Below, in pieces: positions 41,119-50,916 of a stretch of DNA of 64,000 nt; within the stretch, counting starts at the first letter, position 1; each line of letters begins with the position of its first letter. The position numbers were made by a program, and so were the translations under genes. Location of the stretch: contig NZ_SRUO01000006.1 in assembly GCF_004791025.1 (NCBI RefSeq), positions 62,001 through 126,000 on the forward strand. Direction: 5' to 3'. This stretch comes from Mesorhizobium sp. M4B.F.Ca.ET.203.01.1.1 (GTDB lineage Bacteria; Pseudomonadota; Alphaproteobacteria; Rhizobiales; Rhizobiaceae). The notes beneath the pieces were generated by a model. That model made no database searches. It was not told where the DNA came from and worked only from the letters and a program-made list of their open reading frames with translations.

Positions 41119-44100
41119 CTACATCCCCGTCAGGTCGCTCATCAGCCCGGATGCCACGGACAGCCGTGACACGGTGATGTCGCCGCCCTCTGTCAGCGCT
41201 TGCAGCCGCTCGCGGATGCGCGCGACGCGTTCACCACCGGCTTCCAGCCAGGCCGCCACCGGATCCGCCGCCTTGGCGTGGGCGGTTAGCGCCGCCACTG
41301 CGATGCCGCGCCGTGCCGCGCCGATCGTGTCGGTGGCGCGCGAAAGCGCCAGCTGGTCATAGTAATCCGGCGGCGAGATCGCCCGCGCCGCCTCCTCGAC
41401 GCGCGGAATGCGGAAGGCGTCGCTGACGGCGAAGAAAGCTCTCGCGGCGGCGACGATATCGGCATTGGCGGTGCGCGCGGTCAGCGCGATGTCGGGGATC
41501 AACTCGGCCAGATCGGCCAACGCCAGCTGCCCGGCCAGCCGTTCCGGCGCCCCGCCCTTGAACAGGCTGTGCCGCCGCTCCTCGATCCGCTCGCGCGAGT
41601 AGGCCGGCAGCAGCGAGGCGAGCTTCGGCTCCAGCGCCCTGCGCGCCTCCTGCAATTCGGCGATGCGCTGGCCGAGCGGCGCCGTGCCGGCATGGTTCTT
41701 CAGATACCAGCCGCTGGTCATGAAGATAAGCCGGCTAACCGCCTGGTAGAGATCGAGCTGCACCTGGCCGTCGATCTGGCTGTCGAGCGCGTCGATTTCC
41801 TTGGAGAGCGCCGGCAGCGCGAAGCCGTCGCGCACCACGGCGAAGGTGCGCACCACATCGGCGGCGGTGCGCCCGGTGGCCTCCTGCAGCCGGTTGACGA
41901 AGGACGGACCGCCGCGATTGACGAGGTCGTTGGCGACCACGCGGGCGATGATCTCGCGGCGCAGCCGGTGGCCGTCGATCTCGGCGGCGTATTTCTTCGC
42001 CATCCGCTCCGGGAAATAGCCAAGCAGATCGCGCTCGAAATGCGGATCGTCGGGCACGTCGCTGGCGACGATGTCGGAGAACAGCACGATCTTGGCATAG
42101 GCGAGCAGCACGCCGAGCTCGGCCCTGGTCAGCGGCTCGCCGCGCGCCTCGCGCTCGGCAAGCGCCGCCGGTGACGGCAGCGTCTCGACGGCGCGGTTGA
42201 GCAGGCCGCGCGCCTCCAGCGCCGTCATGAAGCGGCTCTGATGCGCGATGTCGGCCAGCCCGCGCTTGCGCGCGATCGAGAGCGCCAGCGTCTGCTGGTA
42301 ATTGTTGGACAGCACCAGCCCGCCCACCTCGCCGGTCATCTCCGAGAGCAGTTTGTTGCGCGCCGGCCGGGCCAGCGCGCCCTTGCGCATGGCTGAGGCC
42401 AGCGCGATCTTGATGTTGACCTCGACGTCGGAGCAGTTGACGCCGGCCGAATTGTCGATGGCGTCGGAATTGCAGCGGCCGCCGGCAAGCCCGAATTCGA
42501 TGCGCGCCCGCTGCGTGACGCCGAGATTGGCGCCCTCGCCGATGACTTTGGCGCGCACATCGAGCGCGGTGACGCGGATGGCGTCGTTGGCGCGGTCGCC
42601 GACATCGGCGTTGGTCTCGTTCGATGCCCTCAGATAGGTGCCGATGCCGCCGAACCACAGAAGGTCGACAGCCGCCTTGAGGATGGCGTTCATGATCTCG
42701 ACCGGCGTCGCGGTGGTCTTGCCGAGTCCGATCGCGGCCGCGGCGGCTTGCGGCAGCGTGATCGACTTCTGGTTGCGCGAGACGATGACGCCGCCTTCCG
42801 ACAGTTTCGACTTGTCGTAGTCCTGCCATGAGGAGCGCGGCAGCGCGAACATGCGTTCCCGCTCGGCCATCGACGCCGCCACGTCCGGATCGGGATCGAT
42901 GAAGATGTCGCGATGGTCGAAGGCCGCGATCAGCCGCGTCTGCGGCGACAACAGCATGCCGTTGCCGAACACGTCGCCCGACATGTCGCCGACGCCGACG
43001 ACGGTGAAGGGCGAGGTCTGGATGTCGCGGTTCATCTCGCGGAAATGCCGCTTGACCGCTTCCCAGGCGCCCTTGGCGGTGATGCCCATCTTCTTGTGGT
43101 CGTAGCCGGCCGAGCCGCCGCTGGCGAAGGCATCGTCCAGCCAGAAGCCGTGCTTCTCGGAAATCGCGTTGGCGGTGTCTGAGAAGGTCGCTGTGCCCTT
43201 GTCGGCGGCGACGACGAAATAGGGATCGTCAGGATCGCGCCGCACCACGCCGGCCGGCGGGATGACGCCGTCGATGCCGATATTGTCGGTGATCGACAGC
43301 AGGCTGGAGACATAGTTCTTGTAGGCCGAGGTGCCGGCCTCGAAGATCGCGTCGCGGCTGCCGCCGACCGGCAGGCGCTTGGGATAGAAGCCGCCCTTGG
43401 CGCCGACCGGCACGATGACGGCGTTCTTCACCTGCTGCGCCTTGACCAGGCCGAGCACCTCGGTGCGGTAGTCCTGGGCGCGGTCCGACCAGCGCAGGCC
43501 GCCGCGCGCCACCGGGCCGAAGCGCAGATGCACGCCTTCGACCTCGGAACCATAGACGAAGATCTCCCGCCACGGCCGCGGCGCCGGCAGCCCGTCGACC
43601 GCCTGCGAATCGAGCTTGATCGCCAGCGACTGGCCCCGCTCTTTCGTTCCGGCAACGAAATGATTGGTGCGCAGCGAGGATTCGATCAGATTGAGGTAGC
43701 GGCGGATGATGGTGTCGTCATCGATGTTCGGCACCTCCTCCAGCGCGTCCTTGATCTTGGCCTTGAGGTGCTTGGCCGCCACCACGCCTTCGGTTTCGGC
43801 CGTCGGCCCGAGGCGGGCGACGAACAGCGCATGCAGGCCGCGCGCGATGTCGGGATAGCGGTTGAGCGCGGCGGCGATGAAGTCCTGGCTTTGCGGAATG
43901 CCGGCTTGCTGCAGATAGCGGCCATAGGCGCGCAGGATGGTGACCTCGCCGGACCACAGGCCGGCGGTCTGCGCGAGACCGTTGTAACCGTCATTGTCGA
44001 CATCGCCGCGCCACACCGACAGGAACGCGTCCTCGAACAGCGCCCCGCCGTCCGTGAGGTCGATCGGCTTGCCGTAGCTGTTCTCCAGCTCCATGTCGTG

Positions 44101-45918
44101 GATGAAGACCATGCCGGACGGATCGTCGCCGACCTCGAAGGTGCGCTCGCTGATGACGCGGAAGCCGATGTTCTCCAGCACCGGCACGCGCCGCGACAGC
44201 GCCACCGGGCTGCCATGATGATAGATCTTCAGGGCCGCCTGGTGCGGCTTCTGGTCGGCATGGCGATAGTAGTCGATGGCGATCGGATTGGCGGCGTCGA
44301 TCCTGGCGATGCGCCCGGCATCGGCCAGCGCCACCGCCGGCGAGAAGGAGTCGCGATAGCTTTCCGAAAAGCGCGCGGCGATTGCCGTCAGGGCTCTGTC
44401 CGTGCCCGTTTCGGCCGCGGTCTCCCGCAGCGCATCGTCCCAGGTCCGCACGATGTCGCGGATCGCCGCCTCGATCGCCGCCTGTTCGACCTTCGGCGTC
44501 TTGCCGCCGGAGCGGCCGATGATGAAGTGGACGCGCGCCAACCCGCCTTCCGGGAAGGCGGGGTAGTAGGCCGAGAGCCGGCCCTCAAACACGGTCTTGA
44601 GATAGGTGCCGATCTTCTCGCGCGCGACGCTGTCGTAGCGGTCGCGCGGCACGAAGACCAGGATCGAGACGAAGCGGTCGAACTGGTCGGCGCGCACCAG
44701 CGCCCTGACGCGCGGCCGCTCGATCAGGCCGAGAATGGCCTCGGCGTGCTTGCGCAGGATCGGTACCGGCACCTGGAACAGCTCATCGCGCGGATAGCTT
44801 TCCAGCACGTTGATCAGCGCCTTGCCGGAATGGTCGCTTGGGTTGAAGCCGGACTTGGTGATGACGGTTTCGGCCTTGGAGCGCAGATAGGGGATCTTCA
44901 TCACCGAGCGCGTGTAGGCGGTCGAGGTGAACAGGCCGACGATGCGCAATTCGCCGAGCAGCGTGCCCTTGGCGGTGTAGGTCTTGACGCCGATGTAATC
45001 GAGATAGATGCGGCGGTGCACCGACGATTTGGCGTTTGCCTTGGTTACGATCAGTGGCTCCGGACCGTGCAGGAAGGCGCGGATCTCGGGCGTCGTCGTC
45101 ACCGCTTCGGTGCCGCGCCTCAGCACCAGCACGTCGGGATCGGACAGGATGCCGAGGCCGGGCTTGTCGGCGCGCTCCAGCGTGCCGCTCTTTTCGCCGC
45201 CGGTGTATTTGAACTCGCGCATGCCGAGGAAGGTGAAATTGTCGTCGCGCAGCCATTCGAGGAAGGCGATCGCCTCGGTGACGTGCGCCTTGTCGAGCGG
45301 CACCGGCGCGTAGCGGAATTCCGAGATCGCCTGGTCGAGGCGGGCGAGCATCGGCTTCCAGTCGGTGACGGCGGCGCGCACCTGGACCAGCAGCTTCCTC
45401 AAGCGCCCGGCCAGCGCTTCGGCCTGGTCGGCGGACAGCCGGCCGATATGGACATGCACGACGCTCAGCCGGTCGTGGCTGCCGTCGCCCTTGGCGAAAC
45501 CGCCATCGCCGAGGATTTCCTCGACGCCAGCCTTGCCATGCCTGACGGTGACGACCGGATGCGTGACCAGCAGCGGCTCGCCGGCGCTCTCGGTGATCTC
45601 GCCCAGGATGGAATCGAACAGGAACGGCATATTGTCGTTGACGACGGTGACCACCGTCACCGGCCGGCCCTGGCGCGCCACGCCGGAATCGACGTCGATC
45701 GCGACGATGCAGTCGCCCTTCTTGTGCCTGGCGACGGCTCGCCCGGCAAGATCGGCGGCACGCTCGAGATCGGCAACCTCGTACGCGGCGACGTCCTCGG
45801 CCGGCGCGCGGGCAAGAAGATAGTCGGCAAGCCGACCCGGTCTTTCGCCTCCCTTCGCCGCGCCTCCCTTTGCTGGAACCGTCTTCTTCGGCTGGCTTGC
45901 GGTTTTGAGGCTGGCCAT
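41119..45918 (-). CDS. gdhB: NAD-dependent glutamate dehydrogenase (large, 180-kDa type)
   Basis: 1599 residues, typical of the GDH-180 class. The start MASLKTASQPKKTVPAKG has GGGAGGGA nearby. The catalytic core has RFGPVARGGLRWSDRAQDYR with substrate Lys residues following (VKNAVIVPVGAKGGF). The NAD-binding segment has GDMSGDVFGNGMLLS. The long N-terminal region is an ACT/PAS-like regulatory part (LVTHPVVTVRHGKAGVEEIL). It oxidises glutamate to 2-oxoglutarate and ammonia in the cytosol. It is a single gene flanked by repeats. Confidence 0.95.
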   Translation of the reverse strand: MASLKTASQPKKTVPAKGGAAKGGERPGRLADYLLARAPAEDVAAYEVADLERAADLAGRAVARHKKGDCIVAIDVDSGVARQGRPVTVVTVVNDNMPFLFDSILGEITESAGEPLLVTHPVVTVRHGKAGVEEILGDGGFAKGDGSHDRLSVVHVHIGRLSADQAEALAGRLRKLLVQVRAAVTDWKPMLARLDQAISEFRYAPVPLDKAHVTEAIAFLEWLRDDNFTFLGMREFKYTGGEKSGTLERADKPGLGILSDPDVLVLRRGTEAVTTTPEIRAFLHGPEPLIVTKANAKSSVHRRIYLDYIGVKTYTAKGTLLGELRIVGLFTSTAYTRSVMKIPYLRSKAETVITKSGFNPSDHSGKALINVLESYPRDELFQVPVPILRKHAEAILGLIERPRVRALVRADQFDRFVSILVFVPRDRYDSVAREKIGTYLKTVFEGRLSAYYPAFPEGGLARVHFIIGRSGGKTPKVEQAAIEAAIRDIVRTWDDALRETAAETGTDRALTAIAARFSESYRDSFSPAVALADAGRIARIDAANPIAIDYYRHADQKPHQAALKIYHHGSPVALSRRVPVLENIGFRVISERTFEVGDDPSGMVFIHDMELENSYGKPIDLTDGGALFEDAFLSVWRGDVDNDGYNGLAQTAGLWSGEVTILRAYGRYLQQAGIPQSQDFIAAALNRYPDIARGLHALFVARLGPTAETEGVVAAKHLKAKIKDALEEVPNIDDDTIIRRYLNLIESSLRTNHFVAGTKERGQSLAIKLDSQAVDGLPAPRPWREIFVYGSEVEGVHLRFGPVARGGLRWSDRAQDYRTEVLGLVKAQQVKNAVIVPVGAKGGFYPKRLPVGGSRDAIFEAGTSAYKNYVSSLLSITDNIGIDGVIPPAGVVRRDPDDPYFVVAADKGTATFSDTANAISEKHGFWLDDAFASGGSAGYDHKKMGITAKGAWEAVKRHFREMNRDIQTSPFTVVGVGDMSGDVFGNGMLLSPQTRLIAAFDHRDIFIDPDPDVAASMAERERMFALPRSSWQDYDKSKLSEGGVIVSRNQKSITLPQAAAAAIGLGKTTATPVEIMNAILKAAVDLLWFGGIGTYLRASNETNADVGDRANDAIRVTALDVRAKVIGEGANLGVTQRARIEFGLAGGRCNSDAIDNSAGVNCSDVEVNIKIALASAMRKGALARPARNKLLSEMTGEVGGLVLSNNYQQTLALSIARKRGLADIAHQSRFMTALEARGLLNRAVETLPSPAALAEREARGEPLTRAELGVLLAYAKIVLFSDIVASDVPDDPHFERDLLGYFPERMAKKYAAEIDGHRLRREIIARVVANDLVNRGGPSFVNRLQEATGRTAADVVRTFAVVRDGFALPALSKEIDALDSQIDGQVQLDLYQAVSRLIFMTSGWYLKNHAGTAPLGQRIAELQEARRALEPKLASLLPAYSRERIEERRHSLFKGGAPERLAGQLALADLAELIPDIALTARTANADIVAAARAFFAVSDAFRIPRVEEAARAISPPDYYDQLALSRATDTIGAARRGIAVAALTAHAKAADPVAAWLEAGGERVARIRERLQALTEGGDITVSRLSVASGLMSDLTGM

Positions 45919-46058
45919 GATGTGAAGTCCCTCCCGTCACATGCTTTTGCGATTATGGTAGCAGATGACCGCCGTTTGGCGACAAAGGTTTGACGGCTTG
46001 CAAAGATTCTTCGGAATTTTGATCGCAAATCGGCAGCGAATGAGAAGGACGAAGCCCA

Positions 46059-46646
46059 ATGAGTGCAAGCAAGACCGCCAAAACCACCGGCAAGATCACC
46101 GCGCTCGACCTCGCCCAGGCCGAGCTCAGCGAGGCGACGAAAGCCTACTTCGCCAAATGCGAGGAAAAGCTCGGCCTCGTCCCCAACGTGCTCAAGGCCT
46201 ACGCCTTCGACGAGAAGAAGCTGCGCGCCTTCACCGACATGTACAACGACCTGATGCTGGGCGAGTCCGGCCTGTCGAAACTGGAGCGCGAGATGATTGC
46301 CGTCGTCGTCTCCTCGATCAACCACTGCTACTATTGCCTGGCCGCGCATGGCGCCGCGGTGCGCCAGCTTTCCGGCGACCCTTCCCTCGGCGAGATGATG
46401 GTGATGAATTTCCGCGCCGCCGACCTTTCACCCAGGCAGACCGCGATGCTCGAATTCGCCGTCAAGCTGACTGAGGAGCCGGCGAAGACCATCGAGGCCG
46501 ACCGCGCCGCCTTGCGCAAGGCAGGCTTTTCCGACCGCGACATCTGGGACATCGCCTCGACCGCCGCCTTCTTCAACATGTCGAACCGGGTAGCGGCCGC
46601 GATAGACATGCGCCCGAATGACGAATACCACGCTATGGCACGCTAG
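46059..46646 (+). CDS. Peroxidase-related protein, AhpD/carboxymuconolactone decarboxylase family
   Basis: 195 residues. The CxxC redox pair is SSINHCYYCLAAHGAAVRQL, with the family His seven residues after the first Cys. FFNMSNRVAAAIDMRPNDEY ends the chain. The group resembles AhpD-like peroxidase partners. The gene begins 140 bp from the divergent gdhB start and may share its promoter region. The redox partner is unknown. Confidence 0.9.
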   Translation: MSASKTAKTTGKITALDLAQAELSEATKAYFAKCEEKLGLVPNVLKAYAFDEKKLRAFTDMYNDLMLGESGLSKLEREMIAVVVSSINHCYYCLAAHGAAVRQLSGDPSLGEMMVMNFRAADLSPRQTAMLEFAVKLTEEPAKTIEADRAALRKAGFSDRDIWDIASTAAFFNMSNRVAAAIDMRPNDEYHAMAR

Positions 46647-46712
46647 GCGGCGGCACTATTTTAGCTATCGCGCATTCTCATTGCTTCTCCGCCGTTTTGG
46701 TCCGATGATCAA

Positions 46713-46810
46713 CGATTGCGGCATCGCCGCATATCAAGGATTGCGGCATCGCCGCATATCAACACGATTGCGGCTGAGCCGCATATCGCCAAGCGGCATG
46801 GCCGCATGCC
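46713..46810. repeat. Three tandem 26-nt mini-hairpins plus a fourth partial unit
   Basis: Two almost identical units GATTGCGGCATCGCCGCATA then TCAA, a third variant GATTGCGGCTGAGCCGCATA, and a partial AAGCGGCATGGCCGCATGCC. In each, GCGGC pairs with GCCGC across three bases. They lie in the leader of the YCII gene, ending 32 bp before its ATG, and would form a row of small stem-loops in that mRNA. Confidence 0.8.
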
Positions 46811-46841
46811 GGTTCGATGCCGCCGATCAAGGGAGGAGAAC

Positions 46842-47165
46842 ATGGCGAAGTTTCTCTATGTCTATCATGGCTCCGGCAAGATGCCGACCGACGAGGTTGA
46901 GCGGAAGGCGGCCATGGATGCGTGGACCGGCTGGTACGACAAGCTCGGCCCGGCCGTGGTCGACGGCGGCAATCCGGTCGGCATGTCGAAGACGGTGCTG
47001 GCGAGCGGCAAGGTCGAGAACAATGGCGGCAGCAATCCGACCGCCGGCTACACCATCGTCGAAGCCAGGGATATCGACGACGCCGTCGCCAAGGCCAAGG
47101 CTTGCCCGATCCTGATGGACCCGGCCTTCACCGTCGAGATCGCGCCGATCATCGAGATGATGTAG
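46842..47165 (+). CDS. YCII-related (DGPF) domain protein
   Basis: 107 residues. KFLYVYHGSGKMPTDEVERK at the start and SKTVLASGKVENNGGSNPTA then GYTIVEARDIDDAVAKAKAC fit the YCII/DGPF fold. GGGAGGAGAAC precedes the ATG. Family members are small, dimeric and mostly uncharacterised, often next to sigma factors, but none is here. It may be co-transcribed with the AhpD-like gene through the hairpin array. Confidence 0.85.
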   Translation: MAKFLYVYHGSGKMPTDEVERKAAMDAWTGWYDKLGPAVVDGGNPVGMSKTVLASGKVENNGGSNPTAGYTIVEARDIDDAVAKAKACPILMDPAFTVEIAPIIEMM

Positions 47166-47169
47166 CCGT

Positions 47170-47784
47170 TCAGGAACGGGCCGCGATCGCGGCGGCGGCG
47201 CCTGCCATGGTGGCGGCGCTGACGCGGTTGGCGATCTTCATCGCCCGCCTGCTTTTGAGCAGCTTGCGGGCCTGCGCGGCGGCGAGCACCCAGGCAAGAT
47301 CGATGGCGACCAGGACCACCGCCATGGTCGCCGTCAGTTCCATCCAGCCGACGACGCTGACCGAGGCAAGATCGATGATGGTCGGCAGCAGTGCCAGATA
47401 GAACATCATGATCTTGGGGTTGCCCAATGTCACCGCCATGCCGGCGAAGAACAGTTTTGCCGGCGAATCCTCGCGCGGCATCTCGCCTTCCTTCGCCTCG
47501 ATGGGCGCGGTCCACATCTTCCACGCCAGATAGGCGAGATAGGCGACGCCCGCCCATTTCACGGCGACGAAGGCGAGATGAAAGGTCTGCGCCACCACGG
47601 CCAGCCCGAACACCGCCAGCGACAGCCAGATGCCCTCGCCGATCCACATGGCGAGCAGGAACGGGAACACGTCGCGAAAACCCTTCGAGATCACCCTTGC
47701 GACAAGGGCGGCGATCGACGGGCCGGGCGACCCGGCGGCGACGAAAAGCGCGGCGGCGAAGATCAGCAGCGAGGTGAGATGCAT
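47170..47784 (-). CDS. LysE family amino acid exporter
   Basis: 204 residues, six hydrophobic segments. It begins MHLTSLLIFAAALFVAAGSP with GPSIAALVARVISKGFRDVF, the LysE/RhtB opening (the G-S-P-G-P turn). LGNPKIMMFYLALLPTII is the matching mid-chain element. It exports an amino acid or derivative across the inner membrane. Substrate unknown. It is convergent with the YCII gene, with stops 4 bp apart. The frame is open 35 codons upstream, but helix 1 starts at this ATG. Confidence 0.9.
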   Translation of the reverse strand: MHLTSLLIFAAALFVAAGSPGPSIAALVARVISKGFRDVFPFLLAMWIGEGIWLSLAVFGLAVVAQTFHLAFVAVKWAGVAYLAYLAWKMWTAPIEAKEGEMPREDSPAKLFFAGMAVTLGNPKIMMFYLALLPTIIDLASVSVVGWMELTATMAVVLVAIDLAWVLAAAQARKLLKSRRAMKIANRVSAATMAGAAAAIAARS

Positions 47785-48201
47785 GGCCAAAATCTCCGAT
47801 CTGAGGTTTGGCTGCCAATCTAGCCAGCAACGGCAGCTTTGGCAAAGAACAGGCAATCGCTTCGGTCGCGGCGGCGCCGATCTCGACAATTGCCGTCTTG
47901 CCGTTCCCGTCGGCCACGGCTAGAAGAGCCGCCCCGACATTCATTCCGAGCTTCACTTTGCCTCAGTAACCGCCGGTCTCGTCAACTCTCCTGAAAACAC
48001 AGGGCGCTGCAGCTGCGGCGTCCCGATCATTTCATGTGTTCCTCAGGCGGCGGTTCGAGACCGGCTTGGCATTGCTGAACCTGTCGCGCGCCGCGCGACG
48101 CCTGATTTCCTTAAAGCCGCAGCTCTCCAGCCACGCCGTGCCCGCCCGGGCAACTCGACATCGCCGACCTGGCGAACTTCCCGACGGGAAGGGCTTTCGG
48201 C
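47785..48201. other. 417-bp gap between lysE and DUF1062 genes
   Basis: I see no convincing gene, repeat or RNA. A minus-strand open stretch from 47956 runs into the lysE region but has no family resemblance and no ribosome binding site, so I treat it as a chance frame. The gap should hold the divergent promoters of both genes. Confidence 0.4.
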
Positions 48202-48828
48202 ATGTCTGGACTCTTGCGTATCCGCTGGGCGATCGCGCCCGAGATCGCGCCTCGACCTCTCATCACCTGCAATCGCTGCGGCGGCCTCAGGCCATATCGA
48301 TCGAGCGGCAAATTCCGCGTCAACGCCAACGGCAAGCGCATCGACGCCTGGCTGATCTACCGCTGCGTCGATTGCGACAATTCCTGGAATTTCGCCATCT
48401 TCGAGCGCCGCAACCGCCGCGACATCGAGCCGGCGCTGCTCGCGGCGCTCGAAGGCAACGACCCGGCGCTGGCCCGGCGTCATGCCTTCGATGCCGCCGT
48501 ACTGAAGAGCCACGTCGGACGCATCGAGGAGTTCTCAGACGTCGCCGTTGAAAGGCATGTGCTGGAACGGCGGCCGGAACATGCGACCGTGCTGGACCTG
48601 CGGCTCACTCTGGAAATGCCTGTGCCCTTGCGGCTCGACCGGTTGCTGGCCGGCGAACTCGGCGTCTCGCGCTCGCGGCTTCAGGCCTGGGAAGAGCGGC
48701 GGCAGCTTTGCGTCGAGCTTGATGGCCCCAGGGCGCTGCGCAGGCCGCCGCGCGACGGCATGGCCATCCGTATCGATCTGAGCGACGAACCGGATCGCGA
48801 CACCATCGTCGCCGCTGCCGGCGCGTAG
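48202..48828 (+). CDS. DUF1062 domain-containing protein
   Basis: 208 residues. A zinc-ribbon-like pair CNRCGG (near residue 23) and CVDCDN (near residue 55) sits in the N-terminal third, followed by WNFAIFERRNRRDI. The C-terminal part (LRLDRLLAGELGVSRSRLQA) resembles an RNA-binding S4-like region (inference). This matches DUF1062, whose function is unknown. It is convergent with typA across a shared hairpin terminator. The start ATG has no strong Shine-Dalgarno sequence. Confidence 0.82.
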   Translation: MSGLLRIRWAIAPEIAPRPLITCNRCGGLRPYRSSGKFRVNANGKRIDAWLIYRCVDCDNSWNFAIFERRNRRDIEPALLAALEGNDPALARRHAFDAAVLKSHVGRIEEFSDVAVERHVLERRPEHATVLDLRLTLEMPVPLRLDRLLAGELGVSRSRLQAWEERRQLCVELDGPRALRRPPRDGMAIRIDLSDEPDRDTIVAAAGA

Positions 48829-48832
48829 AAAC

Positions 48833-48862
48833 GAAAAAGGGAGGGAGCAGTGCTCCCTCCCT
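48833..48862 (-). terminator. Terminator of typA
   Basis: On the minus strand AGGGAGGGAGC-ACT-GCTCCCTCCCT (stem 48838-48862) is followed by TTTTC. It sits between the convergent DUF1062 and typA stops and may also serve the DUF1062 gene. Confidence 0.85.
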
Positions 48863-48885
48863 CGATGATTGCTCCGTCGAAAACC

Positions 48886-50715
48886 TTACGCCGCGCCGAC
48901 CGCCTTGGCCGACTTCTCGAAGCGCTTGCGTTCGTTCGGGTCGAGATAAAGCTTGCGCAGCCGGATCGTCTTCGGCGTCACCTCGACCAGCTCGTCGTCC
49001 TGGATCCAGGCCAGCGCGCGCTCCAGCGTCATGCGGATCGGCGGCGTCAGCTTCACCGCCTCGTCCTTGCCGGCGGCGCGGATGTTGGTGAGCTTCTTGC
49101 CCTTCAGCACATTGACCTCGAGGTCGTTGTCTCTGGAGTGGATGCCGATGATCATGCCCTGGTAGACCTTGACGCCCGGATCGATGACCATCGGGCCGCG
49201 ATCCTCCAGGTTCCACATCGCATAGGCGACCGATTCGCCCTGCTCGTTGGAGATCAGCACGCCGTTGGTGCGGCCCGGCAATTCGCCCTTGTAGGGCTCG
49301 TAGGCATGGAACAGCCGGTTCATCACCGCGGTGCCGCGCGTGTCGGTCAACAGTTCCGACTGGTAGCCGATCAGGCCGCGCGTCGGCGCGTGGAAGACCA
49401 GGCGCTGGCGGTTGCCGCCGGAGGGACGCAATTCGACCATCTCGGCCTTGCGCTCCGACATCTTCTGCACGACGACGCCGGCATGCTCCTCGTCGACGTC
49501 GATGACGACTTCCTCGACCGGCTCCAGCAATTCGCCGTTCTCGCCCTTCTGCATGACGACGCGCGGCCGCGACACGGCGATCTCGAAGCCCTCGCGGCGC
49601 ATCGTCTCGATCAGCACCGCGAGCTGCAATTCGCCACGACCGGAGACGAAGAAGGAATCCTTTTCCGGCGATTCCTCGATCTTCAGCGCGACATTGCCTT
49701 CGGCCTCGCGCAGCAGGCGGTCGCGGATGACGCGGCTGGTCACCTTGTCGCCTTCCGTGCCGGCGAGCGGGCTGTCGTTGACGAGGAAGGACATCGTCAC
49801 CGTCGGCGGATCGATCGGCTGCGCGTGCAGCGGCTCGGTCACCGTCGAATCGCAGAACGTGTCGGCGACGGTGCCCTTCGACAGGCCGGCGATGGCGACG
49901 ATGTCGCCCGCCTGGGCTTCGTCGATCGGCTGGCGCTCGAGACCGCGGAAAGCGAGGATCTTGGAGACCCGGCCGGTCTCGATCTGGGTGCCATCATGGT
50001 GCAGCACTTTGACCGCCTGGTTGGCCTTCAGCGAGCCGGACTCGATGCGGCCGGTGATGATGCGGCCCAGGAAGGGATTGGCTTCCAGGATGGTGCCGAT
50101 CATGCGGAACGGGCCGGGATGCACGGTCGGCGCCGGCACATGCTTGACAACGAGGTCGAACAGGGGCGCCAGCTGCTGGTCCTTCGGGCCTTCAGGATTT
50201 TCCGAAACCCAGCCGTCGCGGCCCGAACCGTACAGGATCGGGAAGTCGAGCTGCTCGTCGGTGGCGTCGAGCGCGGCGAAGAGATCGAACACCTCGTTGA
50301 CCACCTCGACATGGCGGGCGTCCGGGCGGTCGATCTTGTTGATGACGACGATCGGCTTCAGGCCGACCTTGAGCGCCTTGCCGACCACGAACTTGGTCTG
50401 CGGCATCGGCCCTTCGGCGGCGTCGACCAGCACGATCGCCGAATCCACCATCGACAGGATGCGCTCGACCTCGCCGCCGAAATCGGCATGGCCGGGCGTG
50501 TCGACGATGTTGATGCGGGTGCCGTGCCAGTCGACCGAGGTCGCCTTGGCCAGGATGGTGATGCCGCGTTCCTTTTCGAGGTCGTTGGAATCCATGGCGC
50601 GCTCGGCGACACGCTGGTTGTCGCGGAAGGCGCCGGACTGTTTCAGGAGCTGGTCGACGAGGGTGGTTTTTCCATGGTCGACGTGCGCGATGATCGCGAT
50701 ATTGCGGAGGTTCAT
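48886..50715 (-). CDS. typA: Translational GTPase TypA/BipA
   Basis: 609 residues from the ATG at 50715. It starts MNLRNIAIIAHVDHGKTTLV with the G1 P-loop (AHVDHGKT). The G3 motif is DTPGHADFGGEVER and NKIDRPDAR is G4. C-terminal EF-G-like domains end before AVGAA. It associates with 70S ribosomes under stress and cold. The frame runs 42 codons upstream without family character. Confidence 0.96.
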   Translation of the reverse strand: MNLRNIAIIAHVDHGKTTLVDQLLKQSGAFRDNQRVAERAMDSNDLEKERGITILAKATSVDWHGTRINIVDTPGHADFGGEVERILSMVDSAIVLVDAAEGPMPQTKFVVGKALKVGLKPIVVINKIDRPDARHVEVVNEVFDLFAALDATDEQLDFPILYGSGRDGWVSENPEGPKDQQLAPLFDLVVKHVPAPTVHPGPFRMIGTILEANPFLGRIITGRIESGSLKANQAVKVLHHDGTQIETGRVSKILAFRGLERQPIDEAQAGDIVAIAGLSKGTVADTFCDSTVTEPLHAQPIDPPTVTMSFLVNDSPLAGTEGDKVTSRVIRDRLLREAEGNVALKIEESPEKDSFFVSGRGELQLAVLIETMRREGFEIAVSRPRVVMQKGENGELLEPVEEVVIDVDEEHAGVVVQKMSERKAEMVELRPSGGNRQRLVFHAPTRGLIGYQSELLTDTRGTAVMNRLFHAYEPYKGELPGRTNGVLISNEQGESVAYAMWNLEDRGPMVIDPGVKVYQGMIIGIHSRDNDLEVNVLKGKKLTNIRAAGKDEAVKLTPPIRMTLERALAWIQDDELVEVTPKTIRLRKLYLDPNERKRFEKSAKAVGAA

Positions 50716-50916
50716 GTGTCTGGTCTCGGGAGCGTTGCAGGCAGCAGGCCCAGAGGCGCCGCCTTTTTCGGTTGCGCGGCTCATACAGGGTTTTTCGCAT
50801 TTGCGAAAGGGGAGGCTCGTACCCAAATATGTGGTTACCAATTCTTAAGCGTCTTTGCGTCAAATGTATCAATTCACCAGGGCGGAACCTTTCGGGGTCC
50901 GGGCAGTTCGACTCCC

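Noticed and set aside
43528..45993. Long plus-strand open frame opposite gdhB
   Set aside because: Same explanation: codon-bias shadow without motifs.
46713..46810. Possible CRISPR array
   Set aside because: Units are contiguous without unique spacers and no cas genes are near.
47770..47956. Minus-strand open stretch upstream of lysE
   Set aside because: No ribosome binding site or family pattern. It overlaps a likely promoter region.
48850..50916. Plus-strand frame opposite typA continuing into the small secreted protein
   Set aside because: Only the last 92 codons from 50917, with their own signal peptide, look real. The rest mirrors typA.
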